64,000 bases of DNA from Aristolochia californica. Taxonomy: Eukaryota > Streptophyta > Magnoliopsida > Piperales > Aristolochiaceae. Every line of letters starts with the position of its first letter. The stretch's first letter is position 1. Location of the stretch: positions 5,582,501 through 5,646,500 of the forward strand of contig JARWKL010000011.1 of NCBI GenBank assembly GCA_029961685.1, in the 5' to 3' direction. The notes beneath the pieces were generated by a model. That model saw nothing but the letters and a program-made list of their open reading frames with translations, was not told the origin of the DNA and did no database searches. The position numbers and the translations under genes are program-made. Below are positions 1 to 9,493 of the stretch, piece after piece.

Positions 1-59
1 TGAAAGATTGGAGGGAGGTCCCAAGTTTAGTTAATCTATCGGCCGAAGAGCTAACCGAT

Positions 60-524
60 CTAGGAACATGATGCCACAACAAGAAATACTAGATACGATG
101 TCTGAAATGGAGGATAGGATGCGCCAATGTCACCATGGGGGGCGGTGGATCCCAAGCACCAGCTGATGACAACACTAGAATCACCTTTAATAAGAAGCTT
201 TCCATCAAGACGGTCCTTGAAAACTCTAACACCATAAAGGAGGGCAAACACCTTGGCAGTGGGCAAATCTGCAACACCAACCGGACCAGCATAGGAGAGG
301 ATAATTTCACCCCAGCAATTTCTGAAGACACCCCCGGCTCCCGCTAGACCCGGGCACTCCAAAGCACTGCCATCAAAATTCATTTTAATGCAATCACTAG
401 GTGGAGGGATCCACTCGACCATGGCTGGTGATTTATGAGGACCCGACATATGCGCCAAGAGGCGCCAATTCCATCGAAGAATATACCCGCCTGGGGGGCA
501 AATTCTTTTTTGGTGTGAAGCCAA
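60..524 (-). pseudogene. LINE RNase H domain (RVT_3 type), 154-codon open segment
   Basis: The segment has the plant LINE RNase H pattern: a P-P-P-S-D-x-I-K-M-N-F-D-G-S-A start with the first catalytic Asp, a G-A-G-G-V-F-R-N block and an I-K-G-D-S-S-V-V-I block with another catalytic Asp. At the position of the usual Glu in the A-E-x-x-A-L motif the sequence reads A-K, so one catalytic residue looks lost. It is the last domain of the LINE and reaches nearly to the left edge. Confidence 0.8.
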
Positions 525-560
525 CTAGAGATGAGGCCCACGGTGGAAATGATGGTGCTG

Positions 561-1156
561 TCAATGCTGCTGAATTTGAGGTTGAAGCATCGGTTGTTGC
601 ATTTCGACCAAAGACACCATGGCACATGAGCCAGGCAAGCGAAGAGGAGCAATTTGATAGTTGTCCCCAAGACCATTTGGATAGCGACAAAGAGATCTTT
701 GTGGAGCTCCAGTTGGATGCCAATTTTTTGGAACATGGCCATCCACACACCCCAGAGTAGCTGCAGTGAAGGAGAACATGCTGAAACATCTCCTCACAGG
801 TGCCGCAAAGGGGGCAGATCCTGTCTGGAGTGGTGAATCCGCGCTAGTGAAGGTTGTTGGCAGTAAGGATTTGCTTCCTTCAATCTCTTGTTGTTAGGGG
901 AGGTCACCCTTGATGTATTTTCTTGCTTTCCTTTGAAATAAAATCATCACCATTTAAAAAAAAAAGATTTGCTCCGGATGGCTGTCCATATGAAGAATTT
1001 TATTTTGTTAGGGGCTGAGAGTTTCCAAGCAATTGAGGCAATGTGCTCCTGGGAGTTGGATTCCCATCCTGTAATGTGGCTATATGCAGCAGCCACCAAG
1101 AAGAGGCCATTAACATTAGGTTTCCAAATCAACTTATCATGATTATGATCTCGCAA
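561..1156 (-). pseudogene. LINE zf-RVT zinc-binding region, interrupted by an insertion
   Basis: On the minus strand 1156-966 encodes a zf-RVT start (W-K-P-N-x-x-G-x-F, W-K-L-S-A-P-N-K-I-K-F-F-I-W). Translation resumes at about 878 with ANNLH, stop, RGFTTPDRICPLCGTCEEMF and H-x-L-x-H-C, the typical Cys/His cluster. The two halves are separated by the small insertion at 879-965. Confidence 0.8.
879..965 (+). mobile_element. Very short 5'-truncated LINE insertion with poly-A tail and target duplication
   Basis: A short 87-bp plus-strand segment ends in ten A residues (956-965) preceded by an AATAAA-like stretch. It is flanked by GATTTGCTTCC at 868-878 and GATTTGCTCCGG at 966-977. This is the signature of target-primed reverse transcription with extreme 5' truncation. 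It interrupts the zf-RVT coding region of the older minus-strand LINE. Confidence 0.7.
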
Positions 1157-1252
1157 GACAATATTACTGAGGCTGGATAAGAGAGAGCAGAGGGCATCAA
1201 CTTCCTCGTCGTTTAAGCCTCGACGAAAATGGAGATTCCAAGATTGGTTGTT

Positions 1253-2267
1253 TCATGTGTCAGCTACCGAGCAGTTTAATCGAGAGGAAATTTTGGAGAG
1301 GGCAATAAACTCATCCAAGAGAGGACGGGGGCTGCACCATTCATCATTCCAGAAAAGGAGAGTGCTTCCATTCCCGACATAGAAGGAGGTCGCAGTTTTG
1401 AAGGTGGGGAGCAGATTGCAGATAGATTTCCAAATTGTGGATAGTCGGCAATGAGCGTCTCCCTCACGCCACCAATGGCCAATATATTGTAACATAAAAC
1501 CCATCATGTTTCTCCACTTGCTGCTATGCTTGGTATTGTAATTCCAAATCCATTTTAGAAGGAGGGCGTTGTTCATCTCTTTTGTAGGGCGAATACCCGA
1601 CCCTACCCTGAGTTGAGGGAGGCAAATCTCCTTCCAATTTACTAGATGGTATCTGAAAGTGTCCTCGGAACCATGCCAGAGGAAGCGTCTTCCAATGGCG
1701 TCGATCTTTGAGCAGACCGAGGCTGGACAGCGCAGGAAAGATAGGAGGTAGTTGGGTAGGCCAGCCAATCTGGATTTCAGCAATGTGAGCCTGACCGCAG
1801 TGGATAGGAATTTGTCGCGCCAAGTGGCCAGTCTCTTCTCAAACTTTTCAATGAGTGGAGACCATAGGGCAGCATTTGGTCGGGTATCAAATAAAGGAAG
1901 GCCAAGATAGGTGGACAGCATGCTGTCCAAGGAGCATCCCAGAAATTCAGCCATGTCGTTAAAGACCGCATTATCAATATAGTATCCAAAGAGAATGGTT
2001 TTCTTCCAGTTTATTTGTTGCCCCGATGCAAGCTCGGAAAGGCCAAGGAGAGCTCGTAGTTTTCCAATCTAGTCCATGGTGCCCACCCCAAAGCAGATGG
2101 TGTCGTTGGCCAACTGAAGAATTGGGATGTCAAAAGCAGCTTGCTCAGCAGTAGGGAGTAACCATCCGGCTTCTTTGGCCGAGTAGACCATAGAGGAAAG
2201 GTATTCAGCCACGATGTTGAAGAGTAGGGGGGATAATGGGTCTCCTTGTCAAATGCCTCGGTTTCCT
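1253..2267 (-). pseudogene. LINE reverse transcriptase fragment, palm end and C-terminal region
   Basis: From 2267 to about 1960 the RT palm is recognisable only in mixed frames, including the mutated L-A-N-D catalytic box near 2110. From 1954 to 1253 a 233-codon open stretch gives the usual L1-type C-terminal segment. This contains a Y-L-G-L-P-L block, W-R-D-K-F-L-S-T-A-V-R-L-T-L-L-K-S, a G-R-R-F-L-W block and a V-N-W-K-E-I-C-L-P block. These are family hallmarks downstream of the RT domain. Confidence 0.85.
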
Positions 2268-2636
2268 TTAAAATATCCACAAACAATCCCATTTAGGAGC
2301 ATTGAGTAACTGGTGGAGGAGATGCAACTTTGAATCCAAAAACGCCTGTCCGAAACCCATTTTGTCTAAGAGAGTATCCACAAGCAGGTAATTAACCCGG
2401 TTGAAAGATTTTTCAAAATTCAGTTTGAGGATGAAGCGAGGGAGCTTTAAGGACTTGAAGTAATGAAGGAGCCTGTGGCTTGCCATTGTTAAATCCAGGA
2501 TGTTCCTTCCCTTGATAAAGGCACACTGACCATGATGAATGATGAGAGGCAGAATCGCCTTGAGATGGTTAGCTAGCAAATACCCTAGAATCTTGTAAAT
2601 GCTGACATCAGCATAAGCTAGGGATGATGTCAGCAT
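2268..2636 (-). pseudogene. LINE reverse transcriptase fragment, N-terminal palm
   Basis: The open segment carries recognisable L1-type RT blocks: a Y-K-I-L..LAN-L block, then a GQCAFIKGRNILD block (family form: Q-x-A-F-x-x-G-R-x-I-x-D), and then KLNFEKSFNRVN. In active enzymes the last block contains a catalytic Asp (K-x-D-F-x-K-A-Y/F-D); here it reads Asn, a change expected from G-to-A decay. The open frame ends at 2268 and the following block continues in another frame. Confidence 0.85.
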
Positions 2637-3201
2637 GGGTAGAGGAGGGAGTTAGTGCACATCCCAAGACGAGCATAAAAAACCCTTTTTGGGCAGTTTA
2701 AATCATAAATAATTGTCCTAGGAATAATAGAACCAGTAACCTTAGGGTTATGGCAGAGAAAAGATAAGGAAAATTTGGATTTTTACCAACCAGTAACAAA
2801 AAAAACTGAGGAGATCCATCTTTTATGTAAACGTTGGCTTCAATGGATGATAAAGGTTGATAAAAAACCTTCCCATAAGTGATCTACTGTTTTGATACCA
2901 TGAAAAAAGTAAGGAGACAGAATGAGATGAAGAGAGAAAGCAAGAAGATTGAGAAGATGGCTCAATAGAATGAACCGCATTGGGGGTCATGCACGACCTC
3001 CAACCTATTTATTTAAGTGGAGTTCATAAAATTACAATAATGCCCCTCACTTAAGTAAAACCATAATCTTCTTATATCTCCCATTCTGCATGTCCTATAT
3101 ACATGAAACTTGGACTATAGACATAATTCAACATAGGGAACAAGATTACATCAAGATATAAGGTAAAATGACCAAAATACCCTTGTATTAGTTTTTCAAC
3201 A
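2637..3201 (-). mobile_element. LTR-retrotransposon end: 5' LTR (2901-3201), primer site and leader fragment
   Basis: The minus strand reads an LTR that starts TGTTGAAAAAC (end 3201) and ends CTTTTTTCA (2901). It is followed at once by TGGTATCAAAACAG (2900-2887), a methionyl-tRNA type primer-binding site. About 250 bp of leader follow before the sequence runs into the LINE remnant near 2640. Both termini (TG...CA) are present, giving a 301-bp LTR. No gag or pol remains, so the element is truncated. Confidence 0.7.
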
Positions 3202-4648
3202 ATGACAATGACAAGTTACTTATGAGCCAACATCAAATACAAACATCAGTTCTCAAGAGCAAACTAGAGAAGTGACAACAGCACAATCATCAACAAAGAC
3301 TCACGAAAAGTGCTGCTTATATTAAAGCAGCTCAAATAAAACAGAATAATCCTGGCTGTCAAAACCAAGGATTTGCACCAAGTCGAACCAGACCGCTTGT
3401 TCGCATCGAACTAGATGCGGGTGACATTATATTGTTTCCAGGATGATTCTGTAATAAGGCTAGTTTGATAAAATGATCCTTCACACACTAGCTCCAAGAT
3501 GGCATAAATGTGAGACCAATACACTGAAGCAACATTTTAACTAGTATTTATTCATAATTGCGTCATTTTCTAGAATGTTGATTACACACACCCGCTACAC
3601 TTTCCTCCATGAGTCTTGAACCCGAGACATTCAACTAGAGACCCTCCGTTGTGCCAAAGGCCCAATACACTTAATTATATCATATTACCCCTTCGATTTG
3701 CAATAATTTTCAGAATATGAGAACAAAAGCACTATTGGAATGTATTAATCACACACTGTGTGCACCAAACAGAATATAAACTACGTACCGCATCACTATT
3801 GCACTTTTCCAGATCCAGATCCTTGATGACAATTAGCTCATTAAGCAGAATGCTGAGGGCCAATAAATCGTTGCATTGACACCTTCACCAACCTGTTCAA
3901 TTATTTTGTAACATTTTTGTTTGGCAGAACATTTCTAGTCTGAAACATGATCCTTGGTTGTATCCTGTTGCACATTCTTACTTCCCAAGATAACAAGAAG
4001 CTAAACAATGCACAAATGAGGTGCACGAAAATAACTGGTTGTCATTGTCAATCCAAGGTTTCCTCCCAACTTGATGGTGGTTTCCTGCCACCAATTCAGA
4101 ATCTGACATCAGGCATAACCCCAAAAAAACAAAAAAAAACAAAAAAAACCCTGAAGTTGATCAGTTTATTGACAATGTTTAGAAAGGATAAAACCAGCTT
4201 CTAAAATGACTGTCATGCCAAGAATTGGCCACCTCAATATAAATGCATTTTCTCTTGCATAATTATCAATGTTTTTTTTGTGTACTCATTTAATAGCTTA
4301 TACATCTTCATTCAAAAAAAAAAAAAAATGTTTTTTTTGTGTAACAGGAACTACCAGATGTTAATGATTATCAGTTGAGCAGAAAATGAACTCCAAATGG
4401 TAGCCATGTGAAGTAATCATCCAGATAGAAGAATAAAGGGATATAACTCCCATAACTATTCATTTGAAAAAGCAAGCGGCTTCCAATATGTTTATGTCAA
4501 TTTTTTAGCTCATGGAGCTGCAAAACTTTCAAAACTGTCAAAAAAGCTCGCCATATTCTTGGAAGATGCCCTCTCCGATGTTAATCATGTAAAAGACATC
4601 TATTGCATGTAGATGAATGGGAAAGCCAAGAAACAGCCACCTGATAGG
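3202..4648. other. Intergenic region downstream of the PPR gene
   Basis: No gene is recognised. The stretch is A+T-rich with homopolymer runs at about 4123-4150 and 4312-4328. A SINE candidate lies at 3590-3670. The 85-codon open stretch at 3947-4204 ends in lysine-rich low-complexity sequence and is not credible as a gene. The part next to 4648 probably contains the 3' UTR of the PPR gene. Confidence 0.6.
3590..3670 (-). mobile_element. Possible tRNA-derived SINE head (A and B boxes)
   Basis: On the minus strand the order is TGGCACAACGG (3656-3646), resembling an A box (TRGCNNARYNGG), then about 20-30 nt later GGTTCAAGACTC (3623-3612), resembling a B box (GGTTCRANYCC). Box order and spacing fit an RNA polymerase III promoter. 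I could not identify a clear 3' tail or target duplication, so the extent is uncertain. A decayed tRNA fragment is the alternative. Confidence 0.4.
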
Positions 4649-6349
4649 TCATGAACTAGATCCAGGAGAAACCCAACTGCAGCCAGGTACTTTTCTAATG
4701 CCTCTCTCTGTCATGGCATTCCTCAAATCCCAAACCTCCAACCACTGATCTGCAGCGGCATGGATATTTGACAACAAGACATAATTACCTGCATTATGTG
4801 GTTCAATTTCAAACAGATGACTGGCAACAATTTTACTTAACTCAATATCACCATGCAGATTGCAAGCTCCAAGCATTGCACCCCAAGCACCAACATGTTG
4901 TTCCACAGGCATTTTTCTCAAAATATAATAAGCTTCTTTCAAGTATCCAGCCCGACCAAATAGATCAACCATACATGCATAATGATCAGGAGAAGGGATT
5001 ATAGAATAGTCATTTTGCATAGAATGGAAATATCTGCAACCTTCTTCCACAAGACCTGCATGAGTGCAAGCTGTTAACACCACTGTAAAAGCCACTTCAT
5101 CTGGGACTAATCCTTCTTCCAACATCCGGGAAAAGAGTGTAACTCCCTCACCCCCTTGTCCATGAATTGATAAGCCCTGAATGACTGAACAATATGTAAA
5201 CAAATCTTTCTTAGGCATTTCTTCAAATAACTGTACTGCTCTATACATGTTTCCACATTTTGCATTCATATGTATAAGGGCAGCAATCACGTAGGCTTGA
5301 TTGATCCCTATAGCACTGGATACAAGGAAATTATCAACCCATTTGGCAAAATCTAAACTACCCACTTCTGCACAGGCTGACATCAAGCTGACCATGATGA
5401 ACTCATCAGGCTTGATGTTTTTTTTATACATATCCTGAAATATTTTTATGGCCTCATAAGGACGACCATTCTGTGCATAACCAGAAATCAGAGCAGTCCA
5501 GGAGACGATATCTCTATCAGGAGCTAGGTCAAAAAGGTATCTAGCAGACGCCATGTCACCTGCCTTTGCATACCCATTGATCAATGATGTGAAAGAAACA
5601 ACGTTCCTAGAAGGCATTTCATCAAACAACTTCCTGGCACTCGTCAAATCCCCACATTTTGCATAACCATCTATCATTACATTCCAGGTTACAGTATTCC
5701 TATTTGGCATTTTGTCAAAGAGCGTCCTCGCAGCTCCAAGGTCTCCTAAACTCGTATACCCTGCAATTAAAGCCGTCCATGAAACTTCATTCGTTATATA
5801 CATCCCATCGAATACCTTACGAGCAGACGCAATTTCCCCACATTTCCCATAAAAATCTATCAAACCCGTCTGAACGAATATGTCTGAAGCCACTCCCAAC
5901 CTCACAACAGCACAATGTATCGTGAGACCTTCCCTCAGTGCCAGCCCAAGGGAACAGGCCTTAAGCAGTGACGGAAAAGTATATCGGTCAGGTGTGGTCT
6001 GTGACTTCCTCATTCGCTTGAAAAGCAAGATAGTGTCCAAAAGCAGGGAGTTTTCGGAACAGCCTTTAATAATGGAATTCCAGAGGTAGATATTGGGCTC
6101 ATCAACGCGGTCGAAGACTCTAGCAGCGTATCGGAAGTTAGAGTAGGAGTTGCATATGCAGACAAACCTGGTGATCAAAAAATTATCCTGCTCGACGCCT
6201 TTTAAGACGATATGAGCGTGAATTTCGCGGAGGTTTCGAGGGGAATTGCAGGCGTCAAAAAGAGTTTGAAAGGACAAAAATAAGAAGACACTGCGTATCG
6301 GTGTTTTATTAGACCACTTAAGAGACGAAGAACGATGGATAAAGCTCAT
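4649..6349 (-). CDS. PLS-class pentatricopeptide repeat protein, E subgroup
   Basis: A single intron-less reading frame of 566 codons, the usual structure of plant PPR genes. The first 30 or so residues are basic and Ser-rich, compatible with an organelle-targeting peptide. Tandem PPR motifs follow, with repeated blocks such as V-S-W-T-A-L-I-(A/S)-G-Y, A-R-x-L-F-D-x-M-P and G-Y-A-K-C-G-D. The alternating lengths and signatures mark the P-L-S subclass. The C-terminal part has the E-domain hallmarks G-A-W-G-A-M-L-G-A-C, G-N-Y-V-L-L-S-N and G-C-S-W-V, then stops; there is no DYW deaminase domain. Such proteins bind single-stranded mitochondrial or chloroplast RNA, and E-class members usually act in C-to-U editing with a partner supplying the deaminase. 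Target and organelle cannot be told. The start at 6349 is the only Met giving a full N-terminus. The frame is undamaged, so I regard it as functional. Confidence 0.95.
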   Translation of the reverse strand: MSFIHRSSSLKWSNKTPIRSVFLFLSFQTLFDACNSPRNLREIHAHIVLKGVEQDNFLITRFVCICNSYSNFRYAARVFDRVDEPNIYLWNSIIKGCSENSLLLDTILLFKRMRKSQTTPDRYTFPSLLKACSLGLALREGLTIHCAVVRLGVASDIFVQTGLIDFYGKCGEIASARKVFDGMYITNEVSWTALIAGYTSLGDLGAARTLFDKMPNRNTVTWNVMIDGYAKCGDLTSARKLFDEMPSRNVVSFTSLINGYAKAGDMASARYLFDLAPDRDIVSWTALISGYAQNGRPYEAIKIFQDMYKKNIKPDEFIMVSLMSACAEVGSLDFAKWVDNFLVSSAIGINQAYVIAALIHMNAKCGNMYRAVQLFEEMPKKDLFTYCSVIQGLSIHGQGGEGVTLFSRMLEEGLVPDEVAFTVVLTACTHAGLVEEGCRYFHSMQNDYSIIPSPDHYACMVDLFGRAGYLKEAYYILRKMPVEQHVGAWGAMLGACNLHGDIELSKIVASHLFEIEPHNAGNYVLLSNIHAAADQWLEVWDLRNAMTERGIRKVPGCSWVSPGSSS

Positions 6350-7100
6350 CTGGCGAAGAAGAAGATCAAGGCTTGCTAACGCACACAGACAACCTGCAAG
6401 ACGAATTGCTTACTGCCTTGCCATCACGCTCAGACCAGTGTCCAGCTTGTTATGCATTCGATGTTAGGCGGGTAATAATGAAATCTTGTGGAATCTCTTA
6501 TAGAACTTTATATGAGAAATTCAATTCTATGTTGGATTCAAGTATTGAGAATTCATGAGCAACTTTATTTATTTAAATTGATAATATTTAATATTTAAAT
6601 AGGATATAATAATTGAATAAAGTTACTAAAATTCATAAAATAAAAATGTGGAGAAATATTTATAAAATGCTTAAACATTACATCCTTAGTAAAAAAAGAT
6701 TAATAAAAGTATCAACTTCCATCTACTTAATATTAAAAATAAAAAATAACTCTAAATATCTTTTAAATTACATTTCTCAATGATGCATGATAAAGATTAA
6801 ACTACCCTTTTGGATTTTTTTCGAAAAATTTGTTACAATACTCTTGCAAATGATATACAGTTCCATGATATGGAGCCAAAAATCCTAGTTTGTTTGGATA
6901 ACTGACATGAGCTAAATAATATTTTTTTGTATCATTAAAACACATAAAACTCATAAGGTTAAGCCAATTCAATCTTCTCTAGTAAATTACATCTTTAATA
7001 CTTTAGCATTATTTGTAAACCCTTCTCACCGACAAGTACATGAATAAACTCCTAATGAAATGTGCATGCAACCAATACAGTTTGTGAATGATTATCATGT
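6350..7100. other. A+T-rich spacer upstream of the PPR gene
   Basis: This should hold the PPR gene promoter and 5' UTR on the minus strand. Beyond long A+T-rich tracts (about 6550-6800) I see no gene, RNA or clear element terminus. Confidence 0.5.
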
Positions 7101-7953
7101 TGGTTTAATAGACTTGATCGATTCATCACTACAAAATTCAATCTATCATATTCTTAGAAGTGTCTTTCGTTTTCTTCCCTAAGCTCTTATAACTTGGAGT
7201 AACAATCAACTTTCAAGGATTCAATTTTCTTTTCTAATTCGGAAAGTTGCTTATTTAGCTTCTTATATTTTGTTTTTTTTATGGGAAGATATTAATTTAT
7301 CTTGTATCATTATTTATTCCTTGTTCGGTTCCTCAAGTCTATCATTTTCAGATATTTCATCTCTATCTGAGATGACTTCTCCAACAAAGCATGAGGGTCT
7401 ACATTTTCTTTAAATGTAGTGTACTCAGAATGAGAAGTGCAACATTTATAGTTTCTAGAATAGGTGAACACTAGATTCTACCTTAAAACCTTGGCAGATT
7501 TACTAGAAGAAAAATAATCTAGCATTTTATTATTTAAAGAATTAAGCAAGAGTTCCATAGCCTTAATTTTGTCATCTACTTTTCCATGTCTACGTCATAT
7601 AAATCACTCACCAGTTTTTACGATTGATCTTCCTTTTATGTTATGGAATAGGATGAAATGTCCATTTAAGAGTGCATCCTATAATTCATACCCAATGGAT
7701 TATATAAAAAAAACATCCTAATTTTCTACCATTAGTATTGTGAACATTCAAGTATGGGTGTAGAATTAGGACGATGACCCTTTTGGAATGTAATGTCATT
7801 ATAAAAAAAATTCTGTCCTAATTTTCCACCATTGGTATGGTGAACAATCAAGTCTAGATCATGACCCCTCTTGGAATGTAATGTCTTCTTGAGATGCCAT
7901 GAAATCAAATGAATTATAATATGAAAAGTTTGAACTCAAACTCATTCAAACCT
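7100..7953 (-). pseudogene. SIRE-like copia gag remnant
   Basis: The minus strand holds short coding-like blocks in broken frames. Acidic Ser/Glu/Asp-rich stretches and a Leu/Lys/Glu coiled-coil-like stretch (about 7200-7420) resemble the gag C-terminal region of SIRE-type copia elements. The block lies just inside a primer-binding site (7954-7965, minus), as expected for gag. Many stops make it non-functional. The assignment rests on composition and position more than on clear motifs. Confidence 0.45.
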
Positions 7954-8400
7954 GCTCTAATACCAATTGTTTAACAAGGTAGCATCTCATAGGGTGGCGA
8001 ATCGAGAATCAAAAGTGTTTAATGTGTAAATGAAAATAAGTAAGCAAAACATAAAGTATATGCACACAACCACAAGGAAGCCAAGACTTTTTATTCTTGA
8101 TGTTCCTCAAGTGGTAATAACCACCCAAGAACCTTTGCTCGGGAAAAAAAATTCACCATATGCTCTAGTTACAAAACCTACAAAAGAGATTTCATTTTTC
8201 TTTAAGCCAAGTGTAATTCCAATTATACTATCTCAATATCTCCCAAAGAGCTTATCTTCCAAGTAGACTAGCTCTAGTGAGTTTTTCTTTATAGAATGAA
8301 GGCTTTAAAAAACTTTTCAAAGAAAGTGAAAATACACCTTTTGGAGAGATAGTTATTCCTAGAAAGTTCGCAAGTTTTCAATCACATAAGCACAATTGAT
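7954..8400 (-). mobile_element. SIRE-like LTR end with primer-binding site
   Basis: On the minus strand a sequence ending TTGTTAAACA is followed by ATTGGTATTAGAGCAGG. This is the same arrangement as LTR...CAACA plus ATTGGTATCAGAGC at 28146-28165, so the LTR extends rightward from 7968. Its body (CTAGAGCATATGGTG..., ACTTGAGGAACATC...) reappears in reverse orientation at about 39350-39700 and 60470-60840. The far LTR end is not defined; 8400 is approximate. Confidence 0.55.
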
Positions 8401-9166
8401 GAAGTATTTGGAGCTTTGAAAGAACTGAGAATGCCAAGATATGCAAAGAAATTTGAAAGATTTTGACAGAAATAACCGTTTTTTGTAAAGGGTAGAATTT
8501 AGGAATTTGCACTCAAAAATGTTTGGTTAAAACTTTGGTTTGTGAATGAATGCTTAGGGACAAATTTGAGGCCCTACAAAATTAGCCTTTTTATTGTTGT
8601 ATAAAAAACTGTAACGAAGGTTGATCTATCATACATTTCATTAATCGAACAATCACCCCAAATGGCTATATTTTTTAGTTCCTATGGCGCCCCACGATCA
8701 ATCAAACTATTGACATACACAATTTTCAAGCTTTGCAACAAAAGAATGATCGATCTTGCTTTATAGCATTGATTCATCATATTTCATACACTTGCATGGT
8801 AACATTCTAAATGATCAATAATGCCGAGAAATAAGGGTATAGACTTGAGCAATTTTAGTCAATGACTTGACTTTTTGAAATCTTTTGGCAGAAAACAGCC
8901 GTCCGTGACTTGTCTATTTCAGTTATTTTAACTTGAGAGCTATTCTCAGAGAATTCCAAACTTTCTGTACCAAACAAAGCCAAAGTGCAAGAAATCTTTG
9001 ACACGCCTTTGCACTCTTTGTCTATTTGAAAGGTTTTTCTCTCCCCCTACAAAAAACGACGAGCTTCACCGCGTAGTTGGAAACGAGTCAACAAAGAAGA
9101 GTTGTTCAGAGTTACCTGTGTATTCTTCCTTTATAGAAAGATGCTTGGAAAAACACGTTGCTCACC
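8401..9166 (+). promoter_or_regulatory. Upstream module (U) of secreted-peptide gene 1
   Basis: This sequence matches, inverted, the region upstream of the minus-strand peptide genes (about 37229-39340 and 58074-60470) and, directly, 18862-19226 and 22314-22666 in its last 270 bp. The proximal part contains a conserved block with the words TTTGAAAGGTTTTTCTCTCCC and CAACAAAGAAGAG, kept in all copies 60-150 nt before the start codon. That conservation suggests the proximal promoter and 5' UTR. TTTATAGAAA at about 9131 could be a TATA-like element, but it is only about 35 nt from the ATG. Confidence 0.5.
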
Positions 9167-9493
9167 ATGGCAAAAATGAATCTTCTTGCTCTCCGGCGTC
9201 TCAGGTTGCTACTGCTAGCGGTTGCTTTGGTTCCTTGCGTGTTGAAACTGGTCGATGCCAGTCAGTTTCCCTCTCATGGGATCAATTCAATTGAAGGATT
9301 TCCATCCCCGGCGACGATAGTGGGTGAAAGTAGGAGACCGGTGCAGCAAGCACCGCCTGCCCCCAAACCAAATTCAAACCCGCATGGACGGGGACCAGCA
9401 CCAAATCCGCCGCCACCACCTCCACCACCGTATGAAAACCTCAGCCAAGGAATACGAGCAAGTCGACCTCGATGTCGAGCTGGTCATGGGTAA
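9167..9493 (+). CDS. Secreted proline-rich small peptide precursor, copy 1
   Basis: 108 codons. The ATG at 9167 is chosen because it sits in a strong context (ACCATGGC); a second Met is four codons on. Residues 5-31 form a basic-then-Leu/Val/Ala-rich signal peptide ending V-D-A, a good signal-peptidase site. The mature part has a conserved G-I-N-x-I-E-G-F-P-S block, a variable Pro/Arg/Asn-rich middle with nine consecutive-to-near Pro residues, and the family-wide C-terminus NLSQGIRASRPRCRAGHG. This copy has Tyr where the other copies have a Cys just before that block, so it keeps only one Cys in the mature part. Short length, signal peptide, disordered linker and conserved C-terminus are the design of plant peptide-hormone or phytocytokine precursors; no known family is recognised. 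TAA lies in GGGTAACGAG, which resembles a splice donor, so a spliced longer product cannot be excluded. Confidence 0.7.
   Translation: MAKMNLLALRRLRLLLLAVALVPCVLKLVDASQFPSHGINSIEGFPSPATIVGESRRPVQQAPPAPKPNSNPHGRGPAPNPPPPPPPPYENLSQGIRASRPRCRAGHG

Larger units (their letters stand above)
1..2636 (-). mobile_element. Degenerate LINE-type non-LTR retrotransposon (RT to RNase H part)
   Basis: Read on the minus strand, the domains follow the order of a plant L1-type ORF2: reverse transcriptase, RT C-terminal part, zf-RVT zinc-binding region and RNase H. The endonuclease and the 5' part are missing; homology starts near 2636 next to an unrelated LTR fragment. Stops and frame changes are spread through the whole length. 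The Asp-rich catalytic box near 2105-2125 reads LQLANDTICF where active elements have an ADD core, so the element is dead. The 3' end (poly-A side) lies left of the window. Confidence 0.9.

Noticed and set aside
135..760. Plus-strand open frames in the first kilobase
   Set aside because: They are complements of the minus-strand LINE RNase H and zf-RVT regions, which show clear domain motifs.
3947..4204. 85-codon open frame downstream of the PPR gene
   Set aside because: It ends in poly-lysine-like sequence from A-runs, with no domain, no conserved copy and no promoter context.
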